Assembly: GCA_945836565.1 (NCBI GenBank)
Contig: CAMALN010000003.1
Coordinates: 1-25,722, forward strand
Source: an uncultured Lachnospiraceae bacterium
Lineage (GTDB): Bacteria; Bacillota; Clostridia; Lachnospirales; Lachnospiraceae
Direction: 5' to 3'
DNA length: 25,722 nt
The notes beneath the pieces were generated by a model, which had not been told where the DNA came from, searched no databases, and saw only the letters and a program-made list of their open reading frames with translations. Below, piece after piece: positions 7,297 through 15,148 of the stretch (within the stretch, counting starts at the first letter, position 1; each line of letters opens with the position of its first letter). The position numbers were made by a program, and so were the translations under genes.

Positions 7297-8247
7297 TTAC
7301 TCCTCCAGCATATATGCCGTAACCTCTTCCCTGCCAAGCTCTCCCATAGCTGCTGCCTCACCGAGAAGCCATAGCTTCATATATGCCGCAATACAGGTAA
7401 GTCTCGGAAGCACAATAATTCCGAGGTCCTCATATGATGCTGTCGACTCATAGCTTATGCCTCTTTCCGCCCCCAGAAGATATACCGGCACATTCTTCTT
7501 CATAGCTTCACTGCATAAGACCTTAAGAGACTCACTCGATGTATTCAAGGTTCCACTGTGGTATGAATCAAGCAGAATGTAGTCATAGCTATCACCGAGT
7601 AACGCAGAGAATGTCTCATAATCCATACCCGGACAACACCTAAGCCAGAGTATCCTCGGGCTTTCACTCAAGTCAAGGCAAGCCTTATGCATAAGAGACA
7701 CCTCGCCCTTACTCATGCAAGCCCGCTCCAAAGCAAACAAGCCGTCATCATACATCTGATGCGGCAATACCTCTAAAGCGTCATAAAGTCTTGGTTCGCA
7801 GTCCCTGTTCTTATATGCTATATACACTCCGGGATTAACCCTGTTTTTTATATTCTCAAGTGCGCAGCTTAGATTAGCTGTCCCATTTGCTCTCTCATCC
7901 TCGAGCACATAATTGCTTGACACAAGCATAATCGGCACAGCAGTATCAGAATAAGCATAAGCACAGGCACAAGCAGTATATATAAGGCTGTCTGTGCCAT
8001 GTGTAATGATAATACCGTCACAACCCTCCATATGCTCGTCTATACAGCCTGTAAGAAGAGATATATGCTGTCCGCTCAGCTGTTCGCTCAATATCGTATA
8101 TGGATTTTGAATATCTATCTCGACATCAGGGATATCGGACAGAAGCTCCCTGACAAGCACCTGAAGCTTATCCTTCCCCACACATATATATCCATTATGA
8201 ACATCCGAGCCTATAGTTCCGCCCGTGTATATCAAGAGTATCCGCAT
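7297..8247 (-). CDS. Asparaginase/glutaminase-family protein (cytosolic)
   Basis: The 316-residue protein belongs to the bacterial asparaginase fold. YTGGTIGS at 7-14 carries the first catalytic threonine (Thr11), and THGTDSL at 82-88 carries the second Thr-Asp pair (Thr85, Asp86). No signal peptide is present, so it should be cytosolic like type I enzymes that convert asparagine to aspartate and ammonia. The segment where family enzymes usually place the catalytic lysine (after strand VYIAYKNR) reads PRLYDA, so that lysine may be missing or displaced. The gene lies between hemZ and mutS2 with short gaps and has GGAGAAG before its ATG. Substrate is uncertain. Family call is strong, exact activity moderate. 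Confidence 0.82.
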   Translation of the reverse strand: MRILLIYTGGTIGSDVHNGYICVGKDKLQVLVRELLSDIPDVEIDIQNPYTILSEQLSGQHISLLTGCIDEHMEGCDGIIITHGTDSLIYTACACAYAYSDTAVPIMLVSSNYVLEDERANGTANLSCALENIKNRVNPGVYIAYKNRDCEPRLYDALEVLPHQMYDDGLFALERACMSKGEVSLMHKACLDLSESPRILWLRCCPGMDYETFSALLGDSYDYILLDSYHSGTLNTSSESLKVLCSEAMKKNVPVYLLGAERGISYESTASYEDLGIIVLPRLTCIAAYMKLWLLGEAAAMGELGREEVTAYMLEE

Positions 8248-8273
8248 AGACTTCTCCGTTATATATCCTTCTT

Positions 8274-9719
8274 TTATATATTATTTTTTCTGGCAAGCAT
8301 CTCATCGAAGCGCTCAATATAATCCTCGACTGATTTACAGTTTTCTATTCTCTCGACCCTGTTCTCATCAGGATAAACCAGCTTCGTCGAGCCTCCGGCT
8401 CCGGCAGCAATTACGTCCGTTATCTCCTCCATGATAAGAATATTGTACAGACACTCCCTGCCCGATCTTGCATATCCTACGTTCTCCAGATTACCGCCTA
8501 TATTCTTCTGTCGATACAGATAATACGGCTCCATGCCGAGACGCTCTGTCTCATTTTGCACCATATCGAGCATCTCATCCATATCATGATGTATGCTCTC
8601 GCCAAATTCGTCCAATCTAAGCTTAAGGCTCGCCGCACGTTTTATCGCAAGCGAATGAACGGTTATACTCTCCGGAGCAAGCTTATGTATCTCGGCAAGG
8701 GTATGCCCCATGCTTCCTGCATCCTCTCCCGGGAGCCCCGCTATAAGGTCCATATTGATATTGTCAAATCCACAGCTTCTGGCAAGCTTGAAGGCAGCTA
8801 CCGCCTGCTCGCTCGTATGTGCCCTTCCGATAGCCTTTAACGTATCATCATTCATCGTCTGAGGATTGATGCTGATTCGGCTCACTCCATGAGCCTTGAG
8901 ACAACGAAGCTTATCCTCCGTTATGCTGTCCGGTCGTCCTGCCTCCACTGTGAATTCCTTCACCTCATCCATAGGAAAGGTTTCCTCTATACAGCCAAGC
9001 AGTCTGTCAATCATCGGTGCAGTAAGCGATGTAGGTGTACCTCCGCCTATATATATCGCGATAAGTCTTTTGTTCTCTCTGCGCCCTGCTATCTCCTTAA
9101 GCTCTGTGCACAGTCTGTCAATATATGTCTCCACCCTGTCCTTGTATACAGCTATAGGATATGAAGTAAATGAACAGTACAGGCATCGACTTGGACAAAA
9201 TGGTATCCCCACATAGAGACAATAATCATTCCTTGCATCAACATCATCCAAAAGCCTCTTCTCATTTGCGGCAACACGGGTAGCAAGTGCAGCCTTTCTC
9301 TCCGAGGTTTTATACTCTGTCATATAATACTCGGTTACGCTCTCTGCTGATGCACCACCATTCAGCTTTGCCATCGCAATCTTGGTGGGTCTTACTCCCG
9401 TTAAATCACCCCACGGAAGCTCGCGTCCTGTCATCTGTACCATAAGCTCATAGCATGCCGACTTAAATCTGTTCTTGAAGCTTTCTTTATTCCTATAATC
9501 TCCGGGCACGCTTTTTGTAAGCACATCATCAGATTTTATCTCCTTGCCGTACAGCTTGATGCTGGTTACATTTTCGGCAAATAAAAGCTCGCAGGTAAAT
9601 CTGCAATCCTCCTTATCCAAGGTGACATCCTCACGAATCTTAGCTCCCGGAAAATAAGCCATAAGCATCGCCCTTATGTCGTTATTATATAATTGATCAT
9701 TTTGTATAAGTCTGATCAT
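8274..9719 (-). CDS. hemZ: HemZ-type radical SAM protein (oxygen-independent coproporphyrinogen oxidase family)
   Basis: The 481-residue protein has an N-terminal region of about 160 residues typical of HemZ and not of HemN. A radical SAM barrel follows with the 4Fe-4S motif CPSRCLYC (Cys175, Cys179, Cys182) and the SAM-binding GGGTPTS at 226-232, then a HemN-like C-terminal part. Family members are named coproporphyrinogen III dehydrogenases, but their role in anaerobes without a full haem pathway is doubtful; some relatives (HemW) are haem chaperones. No other haem genes are present in the window. The ATG at 9719 follows AAGAGGTAG and lies 10 nt after the hydrolase gene, indicating an operon. 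Confidence 0.9.
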   Translation of the reverse strand: MIRLIQNDQLYNNDIRAMLMAYFPGAKIREDVTLDKEDCRFTCELLFAENVTSIKLYGKEIKSDDVLTKSVPGDYRNKESFKNRFKSACYELMVQMTGRELPWGDLTGVRPTKIAMAKLNGGASAESVTEYYMTEYKTSERKAALATRVAANEKRLLDDVDARNDYCLYVGIPFCPSRCLYCSFTSYPIAVYKDRVETYIDRLCTELKEIAGRRENKRLIAIYIGGGTPTSLTAPMIDRLLGCIEETFPMDEVKEFTVEAGRPDSITEDKLRCLKAHGVSRISINPQTMNDDTLKAIGRAHTSEQAVAAFKLARSCGFDNINMDLIAGLPGEDAGSMGHTLAEIHKLAPESITVHSLAIKRAASLKLRLDEFGESIHHDMDEMLDMVQNETERLGMEPYYLYRQKNIGGNLENVGYARSGRECLYNILIMEEITDVIAAGAGGSTKLVYPDENRVERIENCKSVEDYIERFDEMLARKNNI

Positions 9720-9729
9720 ATTCTACCTC

Positions 9730-10362
9730 TTAGAAGAAGGGGTTGCCCGCCTTCTCACGTCTTATAGTTGTCTTACCGTCATGTCCCGGATATACCTCCA
9801 CATCCTCAGGCAGTACAAATAATTTGTTCTCGATATTTTCTATAAGTGCAGCTGCATCTCCTGTAGGGAAATCAGAACGCCCCACACTTCCGCAGAAAAG
9901 AGTATCTCCGGAAAACAGCAGCTTCTCCGCCTCAAAATAATAACAGGTGCCTCCCTTTGTGTGTCCGGGAACCGAGATACATCTTATATCCGTATCAAGA
10001 AGCCTTATAACATCACCATCTGACACGTACTCATCTGCATCCGTTGTATAAGGAGCACCAAACATAGCCGACAGATTTGCTCCGGCACTGTTCAATATAT
10101 CCTTTTCTTCTTTACCTGCATACACCTTTATATCCGGGTAAGCCCTTCTTATATCATCCAGCGCGCCGATATGGTCGATGTGTCCATGTGTGAGAAGTAC
10201 AGCAACCGGCTTATAGCCCTGTGTCTTGTACATATTTATCAGGAAATCTCCTCTGTCAGCAGGATCTATGGTTATAGCCTCTCTGGTCTTGGAATTCGCT
10301 ACTGTATAGCAGTTTGTTTGAAATGAACCAAGTACGTTTTTAACTGTAATTAAGTCAGACAT
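9730..10362 (-). CDS. Metallo-beta-lactamase-fold hydrolase, glyoxalase II-like
   Basis: The 210-residue cytosolic enzyme carries the full dinuclear metal set: HGHIDH (His59, His61, Asp63, His64), His134 in GHTKGG, Asp153 in SGDTLF and His194 in YPGHDG. This matches the short glyoxalase II/YcbL group, which hydrolyses thioesters such as S-lactoyl adducts, though thioester preference cannot be read from the sequence. It starts 10 nt after rel; the rel stop codon is part of the TAGGAGG ribosome binding site, so translation is probably coupled. It precedes hemZ directly. A rel plus glyoxalase II-like pairing is common in Firmicutes as far as I recall. Confidence 0.9.
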   Translation of the reverse strand: MSDLITVKNVLGSFQTNCYTVANSKTREAITIDPADRGDFLINMYKTQGYKPVAVLLTHGHIDHIGALDDIRRAYPDIKVYAGKEEKDILNSAGANLSAMFGAPYTTDADEYVSDGDVIRLLDTDIRCISVPGHTKGGTCYYFEAEKLLFSGDTLFCGSVGRSDFPTGDAAALIENIENKLFVLPEDVEVYPGHDGKTTIRREKAGNPFF

Positions 10363-10372
10363 CGCTTACCTC

Positions 10373-12640
10373 CTAGCCTGTTGTTCTCTCGATATCTATG
10401 ATACCGTCTACATTTCTGATCTTTGCAATAATCTTATTAAGCTGCTCCTTGGAATGAATCTCGAACTTAACTGATACTGTCGCCTTTCCATGCTTGCTGA
10501 CTCTGACGTTCATTCCCGTAAGCTTAACATTTGCCTCATTAAATATCTTGGACAGCTCGAATACAAGTCCGTTGCTGTCGTTTGCATATATATTTATCTC
10601 TGTTGTATATACGTTATTCTCCGGAGTTATTCCATCTGACCACTCTGCATCGATAAGTCTTGCCCTGTCGAATTCATCCATACAAAGTATATTCACACAG
10701 TCTGTACGGTGGATAGACACTCCTCTTCCTCTGGTTATATATCCTATTATCTCATCACCCGGAACAGGTGCACAGCACTTCGAGAATCTGACTGCCACAT
10801 CGTCCATACCCTGTACAACTATGCCATCCTTAGTCCCCTTTGTGCCACGTCCCGGTGCATTTATCTTCTGTACAAGCTGCTCCTCGGTAAGCTTTGAAGA
10901 CTCCTCCTTGTTATACTCCTCCAGAAGGCGGTTTACCACCTGACCTTCCTTCATGCCGCCATGTCCTATGGATGCCATCATCGCATCCCATGTCAGGAAG
11001 TTGTATTTCTTCAAAACCTTCTCTATATACTCAGGCTTCATAAGGTCAGCAAGCACTATGGACTTAGTCTTACAGTAATTTGCCACAGCATCCTTGCCAC
11101 GCTGTATATTGTCATCCTTATCCTCCTGACGGAACCACTGATTTATCTTGGTCTTCGCCTGTGTACTCTTAACCACATTCAGCCAGTCACGGCTAGGACC
11201 TTTGCCGTTCTGTGATGTGATGATTTCCACCCTGTCACCATTGTGAAGCTCTGTCTCTATAGGCACCTGACGTCCGTTTACTCTGGCGCCTATCATATTG
11301 TTACCCACTGCTGTGTGGATGATGTAGGCGAAATCTATAGGTGTCGAGCCCTTTGGCAGATTCTTCACATCTCCAGCAGGAGTGAAGCAATATACCTGGT
11401 CATTGAACAGATCAAGGTCTGTCTTGATGAAGCTCATGAACTCCTTATTATCTGAGGTATCCGTCTGCCACTCGAGAATCTGTCTGAGCCAGCTAAGCTT
11501 AGCCTCCTCATTATTCTTCTCGCTTGAGCCGCTCTCCTTATATTTCCAGTGAGCTGCTATACCATACTCAGCAGTACGGTGCATCTCAAAGGTTCTAATC
11601 TGTATCTCAAATGGTTTTCCGCCCGGTCCTATCAGTGTGGTATGCAGGGACTGATACATATTCTGCTTAGGCATGGCTATATAATCCTTGAACCTGCCCG
11701 GAATAGGCTTGTATTTCTCATGGATTGTACCAAGTGCTGCATAGCAGTCCCTTACCGTATCAACCTTGATACGTATGGCATGTATGTCATATATCTGGTC
11801 CAGAGTTTTACCCTGGGTAATCATTTTCTTATATATACTGAAGAGGTGCTTTACACGGCCGTCAACCTCTGCCTTGATTCCGGCTTCTTCCATATATTGC
11901 TTGACCTCGGCAACCATATTGTTGATGAATTCCTCACCTGAATAAACTCTGGTCTCTACCTCTTCCTTCAGGGACTTGTAGACATCCGGATAGAGATACC
12001 TCATAGAAAGGTCATCTAGCTCTATCTTAATCTTTGATATACCAAGCCTGTGTGCAAGAGGTGCATAAATGTCCATGGTCTCACGGCATTTTTCTATCTG
12101 CTTAGCAGGAGACTGGTACTGCATGGTTCTAAGGTTATGAAGTCTGTCCGCAAGCTTTATAAGTATAACTCTTATATCCTTTGCCATTGCAAGGAACATC
12201 TTCCTCAGATTTTCTGCCTGAATCTCTATTTTATCCTGCGATAAATCGAGCTGTGTAAGCTTTGTTACACCGTCTACCAGAAGCGCTATCTCAGGAGAGA
12301 ATTCCTTAGCGATTTCGTCCTCAGTCATAACAGTATCCTCCACTACATCGTGAAGAATTCCCGCTACGATGGTTTCCTTATCAAGCTCAAGCTCTGCCAA
12401 TATAATAGCCACACACACGGGATGTATGATGTATGGCTCTCCCGATTTACGTTTCTGGCCTTCATGAGCGTTTTTAGCTATGTTATACGCCTTTTCAATC
12501 ATCGAAATATCTGATGACGGATGGTATTTGCGTATAGTATCTATGAGCTTGTCATACAGCTCCTCTACCGGTGTGAAATCCTCAGGCTTGCTCAGCTCAT
12601 TCTTAAATGCATTTTTGACCGTATATGTTTCCTGTGCCAT
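10373..12640 (-). CDS. rel: Bifunctional (p)ppGpp synthetase/hydrolase Rel
   Basis: The 755-residue protein has the full long-RSH layout. The HD hydrolase (about 25-190) has HDVVED at 97-102, and the synthetase (about 240-370) has the RFKD charge motif at 316-319 and YQSLHTT. TGS (about 415-476), helical and zinc-finger (CCAPVPGD) regions and a C-terminal ACT domain (last 75 residues) follow. Both active sites look intact, so it should make and degrade ppGpp in response to uncharged tRNA at the ribosome. An in-frame ATG at 12673 would add 11 residues but lies within a hairpin; the ATG at 12640 follows AAGGAAGTGA and matches family N-termini. It sits between apt and the glyoxalase II-like gene, the usual recJ-apt-rel order of Firmicutes. 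Confidence 0.96.
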   Translation of the reverse strand: MAQETYTVKNAFKNELSKPEDFTPVEELYDKLIDTIRKYHPSSDISMIEKAYNIAKNAHEGQKRKSGEPYIIHPVCVAIILAELELDKETIVAGILHDVVEDTVMTEDEIAKEFSPEIALLVDGVTKLTQLDLSQDKIEIQAENLRKMFLAMAKDIRVILIKLADRLHNLRTMQYQSPAKQIEKCRETMDIYAPLAHRLGISKIKIELDDLSMRYLYPDVYKSLKEEVETRVYSGEEFINNMVAEVKQYMEEAGIKAEVDGRVKHLFSIYKKMITQGKTLDQIYDIHAIRIKVDTVRDCYAALGTIHEKYKPIPGRFKDYIAMPKQNMYQSLHTTLIGPGGKPFEIQIRTFEMHRTAEYGIAAHWKYKESGSSEKNNEEAKLSWLRQILEWQTDTSDNKEFMSFIKTDLDLFNDQVYCFTPAGDVKNLPKGSTPIDFAYIIHTAVGNNMIGARVNGRQVPIETELHNGDRVEIITSQNGKGPSRDWLNVVKSTQAKTKINQWFRQEDKDDNIQRGKDAVANYCKTKSIVLADLMKPEYIEKVLKKYNFLTWDAMMASIGHGGMKEGQVVNRLLEEYNKEESSKLTEEQLVQKINAPGRGTKGTKDGIVVQGMDDVAVRFSKCCAPVPGDEIIGYITRGRGVSIHRTDCVNILCMDEFDRARLIDAEWSDGITPENNVYTTEINIYANDSNGLVFELSKIFNEANVKLTGMNVRVSKHGKATVSVKFEIHSKEQLNKIIAKIRNVDGIIDIERTTG

Positions 12641-12657
12641 AAATATCACTTCCTTGT

Positions 12658-12682
12658 AAAAAATGTGAGTCATAGCCGACTC
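12658..12682 (-). terminator. Weak terminator-like hairpin between apt and rel
   Basis: On the minus strand a 5-bp perfect stem GAGTC/GACTC with a 6-nt loop is followed by ACA and six T. It lies in the 77-nt gap between apt and rel, and its T-run ends 18 nt before the rel ATG. The short stem suggests partial termination at most. Confidence 0.45.
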
Positions 12683-12717
12683 CCCATATAGTGAGTAATC
12701 AGGTTATAGCCCTATAC

Positions 12718-13242
12718 TTATTCTCCCTCATAGCAAATAACAGAGGCAATATCATATTTGCTAAGGCGTTCCCTGCCCTTTAGGTCTGTGAGCTCTATAA
12801 GGAAAATCATCTTCACAACCTCACCGCCAAGCTGCTCTACAAGCTTCGCCGCAGCCTCTATGGTTCCTCCTGTAGCGATAAGGTCATCCACAAGAACCAC
12901 CTTGTCTCCCGGCTTAATCGCATCCTTGTGTATCTCGATGGTAGCGGAGCCATATTCTAAGTCATAGCTCATCTCAACGGTCTCTCTTGGTAGCTTGCCC
13001 TTCTTTCTGACAGGTACAAATCCCTTGTCATGCATATATGCAAGAGGTGCACCAAATATAAAGCCTCTGGATTCGGCGCCTGCTATAAGGTCGAAATCAA
13101 CGCCGTCAAGAAGCTTATTCATCTCATCAATTGCAAGCTTCAAGCCATCCTTGTTCTCCAATACGCTTGTGATATCTCTGAATATTATACCCGGCTTTGG
13201 ATAATCCGGTATGCTTGTCATATAATCCTCTATCTTCTTCAT
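12718..13242 (-). CDS. apt: Adenine phosphoribosyltransferase
   Basis: The 174-residue enzyme converts adenine and PRPP to AMP in purine salvage. The PRPP-binding motif VVLVDDLIATGGT lies at 115-127, and the adenine-site region PKPGIIFRDIT lies at 16-25, both as in characterised Apt proteins. Length is normal for the family. The ATG at 13242 follows GGGAGGG at 5-6 nt spacing and is preferred over an in-frame ATG ten codons upstream. It lies 53 nt after recJ and 77 nt before rel, an arrangement widely conserved in Firmicutes that links purine salvage with ppGpp metabolism. Confidence 0.96.
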   Translation of the reverse strand: MKKIEDYMTSIPDYPKPGIIFRDITSVLENKDGLKLAIDEMNKLLDGVDFDLIAGAESRGFIFGAPLAYMHDKGFVPVRKKGKLPRETVEMSYDLEYGSATIEIHKDAIKPGDKVVLVDDLIATGGTIEAAAKLVEQLGGEVVKMIFLIELTDLKGRERLSKYDIASVICYEGE

Positions 13243-13295
13243 AAGTGCCCTCCCTTTAATATGTATATTCATCTATACGGTGTCACAACTGTGTA

Positions 13296-15080
13296 CTAAC
13301 GTTCAGCCTTCTTATATGATATAGGCTCTATCTGAACACTTCTTCTACCCATATATTCATTAAGTGACGGATAATACGCCACATTCAAATATATGTTAGT
13401 ATCCTGACCATTAAGCATTTTATCACATTCTTCGTCATTAAACCACTCTTTTATGGCTTGTAGAAAGCCTTCTTTATTAAACTCCATACCGGTAACAGTA
13501 TATCCGTTTTCATCCTCAAATATTATCCTCAGATACTGTCCTTCCTTGCCACAGACCGTAGCTCTCTTGATATGAAGATTTGCCTGCGCAAACTTAGGCT
13601 TTTCATTTGCTTTACCAAACGGCTCAAGTCTCGATATATCATCCACAAGCTTCTCTGAAATGTATGATATCGGCATAGCACAGTCAAACATAACGGTTTC
13701 GGTAAGGTCATCCTCCGTAAGGCTTTGTCTTCTGTTAAGCTCTGTCCTGAGCTCCTCCAGCTTATCCTCCTCCAACGACAATCCCGCAGCCATGGCATGT
13801 CCTCCAAACTTTGCCAGCAGATGCTTAACATTATTCAATTCCTCATATATATTGTATCCCTCTATGGAACGGGCAGAGCCCTTAAGCATACCACCCTCTC
13901 CTCTGGTCAATACAATCGTCGGCTTATAGAAATTCTCCCTTAGCTTTCCGGCAACCAAGCCTGCTAAGCTCTCGTGCAGCTCCGGCATACACACCACAAG
14001 GACCTTATCCTCCATATAATGCTCTTTGACAATTTCTATACCTTCTTCTCGACCCTTCTGAGTCATCTCTTTTCTTTCTTCATTAATTTTCTTTACTTCC
14101 TCTGCATACTCAAGTGCCTTAGTATAATCCGTACTGCGAAGCAGCTCCAAACCGCGCTTTGCACTGTCAAGTCTTCCTGCCGCATTGATACACGGACCTA
14201 TTATGAAGCCAAACATATACGCCGACATCTTCTTGCCTGCAAGGCCATTTACCTCGATAAGCGCTCTAAGTCCGACATTTTTAGTATTTGCCATAACCCT
14301 GAGTCCGTTTCTCACATAGATTCTGTTCTCATCCACAAGGTCCATTACATCACACTGTGTTCCGAGAGCCAGAATCTCTATCAGCCAGTCCTCATCCGGC
14401 CACTCAATATCCATCATGCGATAGAGATTTCTGATGAATTTGTATGCAACTCCTGCTCCGCACAAGCCCTTGAACGGATAACCGCAATCCTCCTGCTTGT
14501 GATCTATAACTGCATCTGCGGGCACAAGCTTATATATTTTCTCCCCGTCAACCTCATCATACGGAACCTCATGATGATCCGTCACTATAACCGTCATGCC
14601 CAGCTTCTTCGCAAGCTCAATAGCAGGAAATGCAGCTATACCATTGTCACAGGTTATAATGGTATCCACGCCGGCATCATAAGCCTCTTGTATTATTCTC
14701 TCGTTTATGCCATAGCCATCACGAACTCTGTCCGGAATCTCATAATCTACATCTGCCCCGGCATGCTCAAGTCCTTCAAGCAGGATATAATTTGATGTAA
14801 CTCCGTCTACGTCATAATCGGACACAATTCTTATCCTTGCACCTGCTTCTATCTTCTCCTTCATGATACGACAGCCCTTATCCATATCCTTCATAAGTGA
14901 AGGCTCATGAGTATGCTCATATCCGCCATTCAGATAGATGTCTATTGCATCATCGCCAACTATACCTCTGTTCGTGATAACACGTGCAAGCACAGGGTCG
15001 ATGTTGAACCTCTCGCCTATGGCATTGAAGTCAGCTCTCTTATTATATATCATCCATTTTGCTTCCGGCTTATCTAACAT
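13296..15080 (-). CDS. recJ: Single-stranded-DNA-specific exonuclease RecJ
   Basis: The 594-residue protein has a DHH phosphoesterase domain with SDYDVDG (87-93), TCDNGIA (143-149) and the DHH triad (168-170). A DHHA1 domain with GGHAMAAG and a C-terminal OB-like region follow. RecJ degrades single-stranded DNA 5' to 3' in recombination and repair, using Mn or Mg. The metal-binding motifs are complete. The ATG at 15080 follows AGGAGG at 6 nt, better than the upstream in-frame start that would lie in a terminator hairpin. The gene follows secDF, separated by a terminator-like hairpin (15103-15127), and leads into apt. Some Firmicute RecJ are longer; this one is the short form. Confidence 0.95.
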   Translation of the reverse strand: MLDKPEAKWMIYNKRADFNAIGERFNIDPVLARVITNRGIVGDDAIDIYLNGGYEHTHEPSLMKDMDKGCRIMKEKIEAGARIRIVSDYDVDGVTSNYILLEGLEHAGADVDYEIPDRVRDGYGINERIIQEAYDAGVDTIITCDNGIAAFPAIELAKKLGMTVIVTDHHEVPYDEVDGEKIYKLVPADAVIDHKQEDCGYPFKGLCGAGVAYKFIRNLYRMMDIEWPDEDWLIEILALGTQCDVMDLVDENRIYVRNGLRVMANTKNVGLRALIEVNGLAGKKMSAYMFGFIIGPCINAAGRLDSAKRGLELLRSTDYTKALEYAEEVKKINEERKEMTQKGREEGIEIVKEHYMEDKVLVVCMPELHESLAGLVAGKLRENFYKPTIVLTRGEGGMLKGSARSIEGYNIYEELNNVKHLLAKFGGHAMAAGLSLEEDKLEELRTELNRRQSLTEDDLTETVMFDCAMPISYISEKLVDDISRLEPFGKANEKPKFAQANLHIKRATVCGKEGQYLRIIFEDENGYTVTGMEFNKEGFLQAIKEWFNDEECDKMLNGQDTNIYLNVAYYPSLNEYMGRRSVQIEPISYKKAER

Positions 15081-15102
15081 GATTATCCTCCTGATAATAA
15101 TC

Positions 15103-15127
15103 AAAAAGAGGCCAGATTCCAGCCTCT
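15103..15127 (-). terminator. Terminator-like hairpin between secDF and recJ
   Basis: A 6-bp perfect stem (AGAGGC with GCCTCT) and 9-nt loop is followed on the minus strand by TTTTTG. On the plus strand it is followed by six T, so it may act both ways. It is 22 nt after the secDF stop and ends 23 nt before the recJ ATG, leaving no room for a separate recJ promoter. Confidence 0.7.
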
Positions 15128-15148
15128 TTTTTGTTTTATATTATATTA

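Noticed and set aside
12641..12673. Upstream in-frame ATG for rel
   Set aside because: It falls inside a hairpin and T-run, adds residues unlike family N-termini, and lacks a ribosome binding site; the ATG at 12640 has one.
13974..14795. A 273-codon open frame on the plus strand
   Set aside because: It lies wholly antisense to recJ, has low-complexity Ile/Leu/His-rich content and no ribosome binding site or family motif.
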